Source of the DNA: Phytophthora sp. 'mugwort' | Taxonomy: Eukaryota > Oomycota > Peronosporomycetes > Peronosporales > Peronosporaceae | Assembly (NCBI GenBank): GCA_033558025.1 | Contig: JAUCEF010000003.1 | Location: 806,001 to 870,000 of the forward strand | Direction of reading: 5' to 3' | DNA: 64,000 nt | Shown: positions 42,870 through 54,317 of the stretch, in pieces | Layout: each line of letters begins with the position of its first letter | Position numbering within the stretch: position 1 is the stretch's first letter | The notes under the pieces: model-generated | Told to the model about the DNA's origin: nothing | Databases searched by the model: none | What the model saw: only the letters and a program-made list of their open reading frames with translations | Position numbers and translations under genes: made by a program

Positions 42870-43123
42870 AATATAATACTATTATTGTGCGTTCTAGTCG
42901 GAGTTTCCGCGATCATTGGTTGAATCGACGCGCCCAATCGACCTAAAGCCCCAAAGCACTTGAGTTAACAATGGTCACATCTAAGTACGTAATCGGACTT
43001 AGGCGAAACCTTTCCGTACCATATGGAATGGGTACTTAATTGTATTGGCCGATTCAACCCACTGTTGGTGAACCGAGCAGCATCGGCAAGTGTGGCTGGA
43101 ATTCACAATAATAATACTATATT
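42870..43123. repeat. Candidate MITE with terminal inverted repeats
   Basis: AATATAATACTATTATTGTG (42870-42889) matches the reverse complement of 43104-43123 at 18 of 20 positions. Weaker inverted similarity continues inward to GGTTGAATCG-like sequence on both sides. It is about 254 bp, AT-rich at the ends, without coding potential. It lies only about 230 bp downstream of the effector gene. Confidence 0.5.
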
Positions 43124-43352
43124 CGAATGGGCCATGCCCAGTGCTAACCTTACACTACGCCGGTCGAGTCTCGTATCCGGACATCGGTTCACTCGCGAGC
43201 AATTGTGGTGAGCGAAGAGATAAGTGTAGAGAAGAATAGCGTAAGCAAACCATGAAATGCCACGTGAGTTGATGCGATTGGTACATGTACCGACTTCTCT
43301 ATTGCGATTTTGGGCCGTCTGCAGCTAGTTACGCAGCTTTGATGTAAAAAAG

Positions 43353-44567
43353 CTATGGGTCAAGGTTAGGCAGCTTGACTGTCGAAATTTCGCTGTTCAG
43401 TTTTGGCAGCGCACCGGCCTTGATTTTCTTTTCGACTTCCTTCGCTTCTTCTATAATCTTGACCATCTCTGGGCGCTTTTGAACCAACTCGATCGCCTCA
43501 TCGTATGAGACCTGACCAAATACACAACATGGTTTTCAGACGCTATAAAATTTTGATGAATAGCGATAGAACTTCCGTGCAGCCATGACGTACCCATACG
43601 CGATAACGAATGCTCTCGGACCAATCATCAAATATTGTCCCACCTTTCATCATAAAGGGGTGGTAGATGTTTGTATCTTTTCCTTCCCCCTTGAAGGGAG
43701 TCAGAGCGTGCGCGAGTCGTCCACTTACCTACAGAGCCACTAGTTAGTAAATTTTAATAGTTAAAATCCCGAAACACAAAGAGATTGGCGTACTCCTCCT
43801 TCCTCGATAACTTCACGCAGCGCTGCCGTCTCAATATCCTCGCCCTTGTCCCAGCCTCCCTTTGGCAGCAACCAGTCACCCTTTTCCGGATTCGAGCTCG
43901 AAATTAGGAGGACTTGACCACCGCCCTCCTCGGCAGGCCTTGAAACCACGGCAGCTGACAATTTCCGCTCTCCGTTCGGGCCAAATTGTTGGGCGCCGCG
44001 CCCGATGTGGGATTTCATATAGTCGTCGTGAGGGCGTTTCAGGTCTTTATTAGGGATAAACTCCTGTCTGCGCATGCCATCAGGCGTCTTCTTGCTCCCT
44101 TTGTTACCATGTTTGATATCCCACTTTCTCAAAACTTCAACTTTCTCCAGCTGCTGCATCGTCGGAATGCTCATTTTTTCAAGCGTTTTAGGCTTGTAGG
44201 CGTCAGCGAGTTTTTGTGATAGTCCAGGCCGCAGTGCAAAATCTTCAAACTCGTCGAAATTCTTCAGTATCAATGCGTCCAATTTGCTTGGAGTCTTTTT
44301 TACCTTCCCCATCACGTCGTCCACCTTCGTTACGACTTGTTCCAACTTCTCAGCAACAGCACCACCACCAGCTCTCTCTTCTTCGTCATCATTATTCTGA
44401 CGCAGAGATCGCTTGGCGAGCGTGCTTTCCGCCGCGAGCATGCGCCATTGCTCTTTTCCATCCGAATCGAGCTGTGCTATGTCAGCCGAATAGAAATTGA
44501 TAGCAGCCGAGCCAGCAATACAGCTTGACGCTAGAGCAATCAACGCAATTAAGCGTAGCACAGGCAT
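43353..44567 (-). CDS. Secreted RxLR-dEER effector with Nudix hydrolase domain (Avr3b-like), 3 exons, ~355 aa
   Basis: Exon 1 is 44567-43794, exon 2 43728-43594, exon 3 43511-43353; both introns have GT-AG ends and the first a TACTAAC branch site. A signal peptide spans residues 1-22, RSLR lies at 53-56 and an acidic DDEEER at 60-65; this pair is the host-translocation signature of Phytophthora effectors. After a helical region (~70-180) comes the Nudix domain, with the complete Nudix box G-x5-E-x7-REVIEEGGV at 237-259. LLPKGGWDKGE resembles diphosphoinositol-polyphosphate and ADP-ribose/NADH pyrophosphatases. P. sojae Avr3b has the same architecture and promotes infection; a GP dipeptide (196-197) just before the domain matches its cyclophilin-dependent GP site. 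No substrate can be inferred firmly. The gene stands alone among repeats. Confidence 0.9.
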
Positions 44568-44583
44568 AGTGGGTCAATGATCT

Positions 44584-44599
44584 GATTGGTGCGATGAGC
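44584..44599 (-). promoter_or_regulatory. Possible oomycete initiator of the effector gene
   Basis: On the minus strand, GCTCATCGCACCAATC partly fits the oomycete consensus GCTCATTYYNCAWTTT, with the first six positions exact. It lies 16 bases upstream of the effector ATG. Only about 11 of 16 positions agree. Confidence 0.35.
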
Positions 44600-44767
44600 T
44601 CGGGAGCGCAAGTTGCGGAGTGGGAGGGCATCATACCCTTGCAGCTTGGTTGGTGTTTCTTACACCAGCCAATGATAATTAGTTCGTGACGTTGATATGG
44701 CGCATCTGCTACTACGAGCCGTACCGGTCGGTACACAACATGACGAGATGCCATCTCAACCTCGTGC

Positions 44768-47240
44768 ATGTGTTTTTGTACATTTTACATAACGTGGAAA
44801 TGATCTCGAGGAACCCCCAAATAAGCGCCGCTTGGTGGAACCCAATATAAACTTTACATGTGTCATTGAATATTTATGTGGACCACAACAGAACATTTAA
44901 ACAAATCAGAATGCACCGTTTTGTTATAACTGCCATTTATAAAAGCATAACATGAAAACCTCGTTGACAATTTTGTAACCGTTTAGCATAGTCAAAATTT
45001 TATGCGCGCATTATATTTAGCTATACTGAAACCCACAGAAATTTTGCTGAGTAAGTGAAGAATATACGATAAAAAAACAACTTGTATTAACAAATTGACA
45101 TCAAACATCAAGTTTTCTTCTTCTACGCTCGCTATGTTTGGCTCAGAAACATACGTTTATCTGCGCTAGAGGAATAGCGTTCATTTGGTGTGCGTTTTGA
45201 ATAGAATCGTTGATATATAATAGTGATGTGGTCACAGTAAGGTGAACCAGAGATGTATATATTTGTTGGAAAGTCATCCCTCTTCCTTGTGATCCACAAT
45301 GTCGGCGAACATTTAAACTGGCTCGTCCGAGATAATCACCATCATGGCTTCGCCATCATCATCGGAACGTCGATCACGATAAACTCATGATTTGAAGCTG
45401 TACTATCCACAAACATAAGTTTTCTGCACAAACATGTGACGGGTACAGAGGATAGGTACGCAACGTTATAACGTGTGCTGGGCGTCGTTGTAAAAGATGA
45501 AGCGCTTAGTTTCTCCAAGCTTGTGCCGACGAGGGAAGTTTCACCGGCCGTGCTTGGGCATCCATGGACCACGACATATCGACCATGGTGGTCGATGACT
45601 GGTGATTCTTCCTTCTGCATCAATGTTATTTTTTTGCACTACACTGATTGCACAAAAGCTGATGTGACACATTTTATACGATGTCCAATTGGCTAATGAT
45701 AGAGGGATACTCACCGCGTCAATTTTCGTTACTTTTGTATTTGCGGATTCCAATCTTACTATATATTCTATCTCCCGAGGACCGATGCCATCGCGATTTT
45801 GGGCTCATCTTCGTAAAGATAGTCGCCGCGCTCCTGCAAGAAATCGATCCTCCCACCGGCCCAGTACAAGGCTCGAATCTCGGCGCTGGGCTCGCACCGC
45901 TGGTCGTTTTATGTGACTTTCGCCCTACGTATACATACTGTACATGTACAATGAACTCCATCCGCCATAGTTAAGGACAAGCTTTGAAAACAGCAAATCC
46001 GAATAAAGACGTATGCTAGGTTAAAATTCGAATTTTATGCTCACAGAAACCGAAACGACTGATCCCAAGAAAACTAACGTAAAAAGCGATGACATTTCAG
46101 TCTATGGTGTACCACTCTCTCGTGTATTTTACTGTCGGTGCTTGTCTGTAACTACCTTCATTGGCTATTGGCAATATCCAATAAAGGAATAGCCTATTGC
46201 AGCGTCACATTACACCAGGACGCCGCCAAGAAGCTGTTGGGCTTCCATCGCCAAGCGGTGGATTGCGGATTTATGTTTTTGTTGTGGGTTCGTCGTGATC
46301 CTCGAGGCAAAGGCTACATATAACGACCGACAAACACGCCACCTGATGAGCTCCGTCCATTCGCCTAGTACGTATCGGGCGCTGGTCCGGTACAGGCTTG
46401 TCGTCGGTGCTGTCCTCGGTCAACCACTTCTTTTGACCTCTAGTTTTTTTAAGTGTCATTTTAGAAAGCATTTTGCTATTCTGATTGGCTAAAATATAGT
46501 GTTTTCCAAGCAAGAGAATTGGCTTGTCATTCATTGCCTTCTTCCGCAAGAAGTTCTAAGCTAGAGACATACGGTGCGGGTTCGTTGGATTGATGCCCTT
46601 CAAGATTTGCCTATTGCCAATGTCGTGCAATAATCTGGATTTTTAGGGAATTGAAAAGAAGTCGAGTATTTAAACTATATCTAGATCATCTTGTCTATGT
46701 TGTCGCTTAAGGAAATTAATACAACTTTCATATACCGGTAAGTAAAACGATCACAGCTTGAGCGCTTTCAATACGGGTAGAAGCTCCAGGAAATGGAGTA
46801 GATATGTCGATTGTATCCTTCCCACCCCCTGCAATCTGGAGACAAAACCAATGTCTGTCTTATATCCATAAAGCAGTAGCCTTCATCTTGTTCCATTATA
46901 CACCCTTCATAAACAAAATTGCGAATGAGTAATCGGAGGTTCATGCTCGTAATAATGCCACGCATGCATACACCAGAATATTTCTAGTTAAATTAGGACA
47001 CATTTCAAGCGGCAGTGCTCCCTCCCACCGATAAATGTAACCGATTATAACGCTTTGTGAAGGCATTTACTTGTATCATTTTTAATTTCCACGCGGTCCA
47101 TTACGATAGTAACGAAGAGAAACGTTTCGGCTAGAGAGAGGACAACACACCAAGTAACATAACGGGTACGTTGTACCAGTTGCTCCAGCTCTCTAGGTTT
47201 CATTCATTATAACTGTATTCTCAACTAGCCCACCGCCGCG
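44768..47240. other. AT-rich intergenic region, no gene supported
   Basis: Mostly AT-rich DNA with short frames. The minus-strand frames at 45342-45623 and 45719-45961 could be exons of an eroded gene (RWEDRFLQERGDYLYEDEP near 45830 looks weakly like a PH-domain start), but I could not build a consistent model. Confidence 0.4.
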
Positions 47241-47343
47241 TACGCAGCGGTGGGTTTAGTTTGTTCCCAGTAGGTGGACCTGCCTATGCGCAGCTGCAGT
47301 CCCAGCCCGTCAAGATCGACGGCCTCTATTTCAGGAATGAAAG

Positions 47344-47500
47344 GACGCAGGCTAAAGACGCAGGCTAAGAATATACATCCAGTTTCAACCAATCGTTAAT
47401 TTATATTTTCCACTAATTGCCGCCTTCGGTGAGATATATTTTAGTGTTCAACCAATCGTTTTATTTATATTTCCACCAATGGCCACCTTCGGCGGAATGT
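47344..47500 (+). repeat. Short tandem direct repeats (63-bp period)
   Basis: TTCAACCAATCGTT plus about 40 further matching bases at 47384-47437 recurs at 47447-47500. Both units contain a CC[G/A]CCTTCGG[T/C]G core. Just upstream, GACGCAGGCTAA is repeated at 47344-47369. A (GACGGACG)-type run follows at 47577-47600. Probably the end of a non-coding repeat. Confidence 0.6.
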
Positions 47501-48289
47501 TGGTTTAGCCAACGGGGGCCGCCTCCGCTGCGCTCGGCAGCCAATGAGGATTGCGTCTAGAATCACGTTATGGCGTGACAGACGGACGGACAGACGGAGC
47601 AACGTTAGCGTTGAGTTCGGTTAACCGGTACATACCGGTATTCGACATAAACTTTCGCAAGCTGCTGTCGTGTGCGTTTGCTCTTCATGCATGAGAATCT
47701 GTGTAGAGTCTGGCGTCTTTCGCGATGGAAGCCCGTATCAGGTCCAGTTCTTACCGATAACACCTCTGCTGTTGCATAGAAAAAAAAAACTCTCATCACG
47801 AAATCCGTGCGCCCAAGCGGTTGCAGACTTCTAAGTTAGTGGAAAACTTCGTTTTAGCTCCGTTTCTCTGTATCTCATGAGGCTGGATGACCGCTAACTC
47901 ATCGTATACCACCAAGTTCAAGTCTTTATCTCCTCGCTGGTCGCATGCGTCACCGTCCGTAGAAATCCAGGGTCTGGCCAATTTTTGGCTGCGTATCTCC
48001 GCGCCTATTCCGTTGCTGACTCTTTGTTTGACCCGTACAACCGATCATTAAACAAGTGAAAAAAGGCCGTCACGTCACAGTATTGAACCCGCGCTGACCA
48101 GTGTGCCTCTTGAACACCAAGCGCAGCATATTTTTAATGATATTCTCCACGAATAGTTTGGTTTCGGATCGGAAGGACCAATTTGTAGTGACTCGAACTT
48201 GGCGGTTCTCGTAGGCGTTCGGCACTTATTCGCGGCAGCCGGTCGACCCCCCCCCCTCCCCCGTTGCACTCCCGAGCATTCGCATCCAT

Positions 48290-48960
48290 ATCAAAGGAAA
48301 TAACCGCCTCGACTCGCCACCGCGATGGCAAGTACCAATGTCGATCGATCTTTTTGTCGCAGCCTCCCAATGACTGAGCTCTTCGAGCAAGCTCCGTGCT
48401 GAACCCGGTCGACCTTCAGTCTCCAGGATCGGAGCAAGGTATGAAGATCAAGACTTGTCGACGATCGATAGTTCACGACCGATCCAGATAGTCTCTCGAT
48501 TGGATCCCCGATCATGGTCGATCCTCAAACCAGATCGTCACCCGAATTCGAGATCGGGGCAAGGAACGAAGATCAAGACTTGTCGACGACTTGCAGACTG
48601 CGGCCAATCTGGATCGATCGCGATCGGAGTGCAGCTGATCACGATAAAGCTACGATCTAGATGGATCTTTGGTTGTGATCAGCATCGCGACTCGATGTTA
48701 AAGTGAAGGAACAAGACCGATCCTTTGCGACCAACGGATCAAGATCGGCACTCGATCGGATTGGCATACACCTTCTGGCGGATCGGCATACACGTTCGGA
48801 CATACCGGTTCTGGCAGGCCGGACTACGTTTTCGGTCGATCGGCGTTCGCAGGTTGACATACACGTTCAGATATAAGGATTCTGACAGATCGGGGGCCGA
48901 TCTACCGTCGTTCTTGGCGACGGGCAAGCATGAGGCCGGTTAAAGAAGGCACATAATCAG
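48290..48960. repeat. GATC-rich repeat DNA, probably LTR-derived
   Basis: GAAGATCAAGACTTGTCGACGA with its preceding ~16 bases occurs at about 48427 and again 125 bp on at about 48552. A second diverged pair of units (GATCGGCATACACGTTCGGA; GACATACACGTTCAGATATA) lies at 48770-48890. A run of ten C at 48247-48256 precedes it. No coding sequence. Confidence 0.45.
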
Positions 48961-49272
48961 GTAGTCTGGTAGTGTTCAAGAGGGGAGATAGGACAGAAAA
49001 GGGATAAACTACAATCAGACTCGAATTTTAACTGGACGACTTAAGCGACTTCAGACGCCGCTGATCGTGATTACATTGGCCCACCAGGGTGTCGGCAAGT
49101 CAACGGTAGGAGATCTAGTGTTGTTGTGAGGGGATCGGATCGTGTATTAGCCGGCCCTCCTCTACGCTAATGAACTACTGTTCAAGCGCTCAGCTCGATT
49201 GATCGGCATTCATTTCTTGGGCTTCGTCTATTAACTCAAAAGGCCCCACAAACGAATCGGCAAGCAACCCAA

Positions 49273-49860
49273 ATGAAAGGAACGACGCGACAAGGCGACC
49301 CCGGCCTCGAAATAAGTAAAGGCCCCCCATCAAAGGAAGACTGCCTCAAATCAGGACCCATATACCGCACCACGGGAAGACTTTGCTCTGATCCCATAAA
49401 TCCCCGCGTCCCACCAGGGCGCTCAAAACATTACATCGTTGCATCCTTTGGAGTCTCGAGAGAGCAGATCCAGACCGAGGGGTACACAAGGGAGCCCATG
49501 TTCAGCAAATCACGGACCCCCTCCATGCGTCGGTGTCTGGACGCAGTTGGAAACTTCGAGTCTCAATCAGATTTGACCGATCCCGCTACACCACAATACC
49601 ATATTCGTCGGCGGTCAATGAACAATATTGGAGCGCACATGGGTATGTGCTCTCGGACCGACGCGACACGATGGAACCCAAACGATTTAACAGGTCCCAC
49701 TGTGCGTACAGCAACTCTTGCGATGAACGTTCTCTCTATGCATAAGATTATGTATAGCGTCCCGGCAGATCAGCTCGATGATACAGAGACTCTGTTTCCT
49801 CCAGCAGGTATGGATCCGGCGGAGAAGAGAGCGACGGAGAAAACAGTGTTCTTGAGATAG
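49273..49860 (+). CDS. Unidentified open frame, 195 codons
   Basis: This is one of the longest undisturbed frames in the right-hand repeat region. The product would be hydrophilic, Arg/Pro/Thr-rich, without signal peptide or membrane segments; the C-terminal part includes VLSMHKIMYSVPADQLDD. It lies just downstream of LTR-like GATC-rich DNA, so a gag-like transposon product is one possibility. I recognise no family and there is no intron or promoter evidence, so it may be spurious. Confidence 0.25.
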   Translation: MKGTTRQGDPGLEISKGPPSKEDCLKSGPIYRTTGRLCSDPINPRVPPGRSKHYIVASFGVSREQIQTEGYTREPMFSKSRTPSMRRCLDAVGNFESQSDLTDPATPQYHIRRRSMNNIGAHMGMCSRTDATRWNPNDLTGPTVRTATLAMNVLSMHKIMYSVPADQLDDTETLFPPAGMDPAEKRATEKTVFLR

Positions 49861-49899
49861 TTCGAACATGGAGGAGTCATGGGGTCGACGACTACGAGG

Positions 49900-52800
49900 T
49901 CGTGTTCGAACTGTCTATGAACTAAAGAGTGCCAGCCCAAGCGATATTAAGGTCGAAGGGAACCCGGCCAACCTCGAGGCCATATCGGCTGAGTATCGTA
50001 CACAGTCAAGCGTGTCAATAACAAGGCCTTAGTAGACTGCGTCACTGCGGGGTCCTAGTTGCTTTTCGGGTTCCCACAAAATATCTGTACAGATATGCAT
50101 TATATGGGTTACCTATGTTCCTAGAAACTAAAGGTTTAGGCTATATACTCCTTTGAATTGGCGGAAGTACTGAAACCTGAAGGATTGAAGGCTTGGTTCC
50201 TGATATTCGCTCGGCTTGCGTTTTCCAAGTGCGGACTCAGAGTTTTCGGTTTTCTGGCGTTCATGCAAACGATAGAGCATTTGAAATGGTGTCAAAAACT
50301 AGTGGATAGTAGATTGAGGATTCTTGTGGAATACTTTCCGGACCGAGACTTCATCGTTTCTCGCTCAGTTTCTTCGCTAGGTGACGAGCAAACACTACCA
50401 TACTCATTTATGCGTCGGCAATTCTTTCAATAGAATGGCCATATAGATCAGACAACACTGCGCTTCTAATCGTCTCGACATTGTCAGCGATTATCATTGA
50501 AAAACAGATTAACGCTTCGTCCGTCGTATCCACTGTATTACGTGCAGTACATATTCCTTGACCGATTTCAGAGACGTAGTTTATTGTGTAGCCTGTTGGT
50601 CGCTGGTTAAAGTATTTAGCAAGAAAATCGTCCAGCACACGAAGAAAGATCGATTGTTGTCTAAAACCATTCCATTCACACTGCTGACATTGTTCACCTC
50701 CTGGTCGGGGTATACAGATTTACCCGACGAGTATTTGCACGACGCCACCACGCCACGACACGATCAGCAGTATCATTTTGAAAACGCCCCGGAAGTAAGA
50801 GGCACAAAACTAATTATTGTAGAGAAAGATGATTGACAGCATCCCAAAAATCATCATCACTGCCTTCGATTTATTTTGACCGACACAGTTATCCAAGAGG
50901 CTAAAGCGGATCTCTCTCGAGAGCGCAGATTCTGCAAATCACCCTTAAACTTGGAAAGATTATAGAGTAGCCGTAAGCTACACAAGCCATCAGCATCTTT
51001 GCTTGGCCACGCTCGTCGTAGAAATATACAGATTCCGACCTCCTTCTCCATTCCGGTACCAGCCCAAATGAATACCTTTGACCATTTTATCCAATTCGAC
51101 ATAGCAGGCGAGGAGAAGTCCATGCTCGCAATTAAAATTTAAGCGCGAAGCCGACTTAATTATTTCTCGACAGCCTGCACGCAATGGGGGAGGCAGGGGG
51201 GGGGGGGCTGGATGTCGATAGAGGTCAAGAAAATCAGTATCAAGGAGCACGCGGCTCGACCAGAGCTACTCCAGCGAGGCGCTGGGCCCCAGCACAAACC
51301 ACTATTTTTGATATTATGAAACGCTGGGACGATCATATGCGAGGCGTCCGGTGATGGCAAGCACCGCCGGCCCATGTAGGTGACTTCGTCCCGATTAGAT
51401 AGACGCCTCTGGGCGTGGGTCAAGGACATGGAGCGAGCTGCTGGCTCAACGAACGAGTGCTCAAAGCACTCCTTTGAGCACACAGGAACTTGTTTTAGAG
51501 GCGTTGAGGAGGACGCTAACTGCTGTATCTACGCTAGCTACGCCGGCATCGAGAACGTTAGCACGTCTGATTGTTTTTGACTTGGAGTATGCCAACAGTA
51601 TGCAACAACGTGTCGAGGCGAACGCAGCAGCACGTATATTTCCGATGTGCGTGTTAAGTGAACACCAGGATAAAAGTAGTGCACGTGCTGCAAGAATTGC
51701 CGTAGCGCGTGATCCTTGGCTTCGAATACACTCCTGACATGTCATCTTCGTAGCAAGCATGCGCCAACTTCCATATTGGACCGGCTCGGTAAAATACTGG
51801 CGCGGCCGTCGATGGGCGCATGGAATTCCATCCAATGTAATTCAGGACTGCAACGATCTTGGGAGTTGTTTTGTCTGCGTCACTAGACAAATCGGACGCA
51901 GTCTCCCGATACCCACCAGCAGGTACGACTGCTCTGATTACACGCTCCGAAAGCCCTTGCAAAAAATATAAAATCAGCATTATGACCTCTTCAATTCCGT
52001 TCCGCCCTGCCAAGTGTCACACAAGGCCTATTTCTCTCTCACATGCAAAATTTAATCTTGCCAAAGAATGCGCACCGCCCGCTTGTACACTGCTCCTTTC
52101 GGGCTGGTCTTTTTTCTCTCACATGACGGGGAACCGTTGTCCGTGAGCCATCCGAAGGTCGGGGTGCAGTGATCGCATCTCTATGCTTCTAGCGCTAACA
52201 AAAAATGATATTTCTCCTCTACTACAGTGTGGCCGCTTGCGGTTGGCATGCCGTTAAAAATACGCTCCGGCGGATAAATATGTGCGGGACCTCGGGGTCC
52301 AACCAAACGTTTAAAATAGCCTCGTTTTACAAGACAAAATCATAATGTGTATACGTGTGAATCACGAGTATCCGGGCGAGGTTCGTAGTGATGTGTCCAG
52401 AAGGAAGGAAATCCGAAGTAAGTGCATTCAATGCAGGTTAGCAGGCTTCGCCAAGGACGTCCATCCTGTCCTTATGTTTGCCCTCCTGTTGAACCATACT
52501 AGGTACGATATCTTTAGCTAACGCTGGGATGACAATTCAGCGTTGGCGATGATTATACGTCGCAAATTATCGTATACTTTGCAGGTGAGAGCTATCTGAT
52601 TAATCACAGCCTGCCAAATGATCGCCCAATCATATCGCACCATTCGTGTCGCTTCAACGATACGCCACACATGGCACACGTCAGGAAAGCACATGCCGTG
52701 TGCCTAGTAGTGGTAAAGACCCAGCGAAGGAAAAAGCGAAGAGCAATCGAACAGAGTGAATTAGTGTTTGTTTTGCGGTCCCAAAACTAGTTTTGACGGT

Positions 52801-52970
52801 CCGTTAAAATAGATTATTCCAGTTTAACTGCGGCAAATCCAATGAGTTTGACAGCTGTCTTTCAAGGTCATGGCAGGAAGCAGTACATATGCTATGGACG
52901 AGTTAGATCGACGGAGAACGAGGTTTATTCAAGTAATGTAAACTTAAACTAACTGAAAAAGAGGGCTCGA
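49900..52970. other. Repeat-derived DNA with unassigned open frames
   Basis: Frames of 70-124 codons occur on both strands (50408-50638 minus, 51461-51835 minus, 51654-52013 minus, 51474-51737 plus) without a recognisable family. A run of 12 G lies at 51196-51207. Codon patterns are not consistent across neighbouring frames. I see no supportable gene. Confidence 0.4.
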
Positions 52971-52974
52971 TGCT

Positions 52975-53660
52975 TCTTTAGTCTTCGGAATCGTGCCAAT
53001 CAAAGCGTTGTCTATTGTGTAGTGTGAGATTCCTTCGTTAAAGTCATCACTGTCGTTAATTTTTCCATCAGTGGAACTCGTGACACTATCGCTGCCGTTC
53101 ATAGTTGAGCAGTCAGTACCGCCTTGCCCATCGCCTCTCGGCTCACTTAGCGTGGAGAGATTAATGCACCTCAGTCACTCCATCGTTAGCTGTCCGTGCC
53201 TTGCACTGCGCGGTGGCAGCTTCCGGACTGTGCACTGACCACATGTGTGCATGGGACAAGCTGTCATGCTGTTAGGTAGGTGCCGCAGTCAACTTGATAG
53301 GTCAACGAGTGATGGTGATTGAATTACCAGAGTGATTGCTAAGGCGCTGGTGCCGAAAGTGCCGTTTCGCATAATCGGCAAGGTAAACATCAAGGGCCCC
53401 AAGGCAGCCTCCGTAGTAGTAGCAGAGCTAGCTAAGCCACTAATGAACTCACTTTCCAAAACAACTTAAGCATCTCAAGTCGCCTTCCAAGTTCCATCAT
53501 TCCCCATCCGATTAGAGTAGATAAAGATGAGCTTTCGCACAGTTTCCGGCTTGAGCCGATTTCGTAGACTCGAGTAGTATTTGTGCGTACTCTAACTTCT
53601 TTCGGCAGTCGCCGAAGATGTTGGAATAGTAAAAGCCTTCCTGGCAATCTCATAATTTTA
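52975..53660 (-). pseudogene. hAT transposase C-terminal (dimerisation) fragment
   Basis: The minus strand reads FTIPTSSATAERS-stop-S, then YYSSLRNRLKPETVRKLIFI and YSN. This is the hAT C-terminal dimerisation block (P-x-SS-x-x-ER-x-[FW]S ... KRNRL-x-x-E-x-V-x-KL-x-FI), with the conserved tryptophan changed to TAG. A 60-residue acidic tail (NGSDSVTSSTDGKINDSDDF) and a TAA follow, then an AATAAA at about 52924 on that strand. The DDE core is not present. Confidence 0.75.
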
Positions 53661-54317
53661 AACAGAAATGACTACCTTGGGATTTCTAAATTACCCAAAT
53701 AATCCATTCGCTATTGCTGGAGCGCTACTGTAATTGTCCCTCCAAACCGTAGCTATAACTATTTACCGGTTGAATCTAGTATCAGATAATTCGTCACAAG
53801 TGTGGACCAACCCTTATTACAGAGTTGAATATCGGTTATCAGTCCAGAAGCAAACAGGCAACAGGCAAAATCTGCTCGGACGTTTTAATCTATTAATTTG
53901 GTAAATTGCATTAGCTCTAGCTTTACAGGACGGTACTACAGCTTGCTGATGAGACATTTCTCTAATTGCAGGAGCTCTAGGTTTATGTATTACCATTAAA
54001 CAGAAACCATTAACCATATATTTCAGAGGTCACCCTGGCTGCCATGTAAATAGGGGTAGCATGGATTTATTCTTCTATCTCGGTATTAATACGATAAAGT
54101 TGAAGTTGTTCAGAATTCGCTTTGACTTGGCTCATCCCGATCGATTTGGCGGCTTTGTTGCGACAGTGAGTCGAGTGTACTGCTTTCTACTGTAGAAATT
54201 GACTCGCAAAGTTTTAGTTCTCGATTTGGTCTAGCCGAGATTCACGTGAATGCTTTGTAAACAAGCTAGACGTTATACAAAATTCCGACCACACACATTT
54301 ACGGCTTTTCCTACTGC
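53661..54317. other. Region downstream of the MATE gene, no gene recognised
   Basis: AT-rich. A 66-codon minus-strand frame (53817-54017) has no family pattern. It may hold the 3' flank of the MATE gene and decayed upstream hAT sequence. Confidence 0.45.

Noticed and set aside
45342..45961. PH-domain-like gene on the minus strand
   Set aside because: The resemblance rests on one short block in one frame; no consistent exon model could be made.
48290..48960. Possible CRISPR-like array of GATC-rich repeats
   Set aside because: Units are diverged, of unequal length and without regular spacers, and the genome is eukaryotic; LTR-derived repeats fit better.
53690..54180. Suspected 18S rRNA or mitochondrial insert (phrases such as ATTAGCTCTAG)
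   Set aside because: Only a few short words resemble rRNA; no continuous helices or conserved blocks could be matched.
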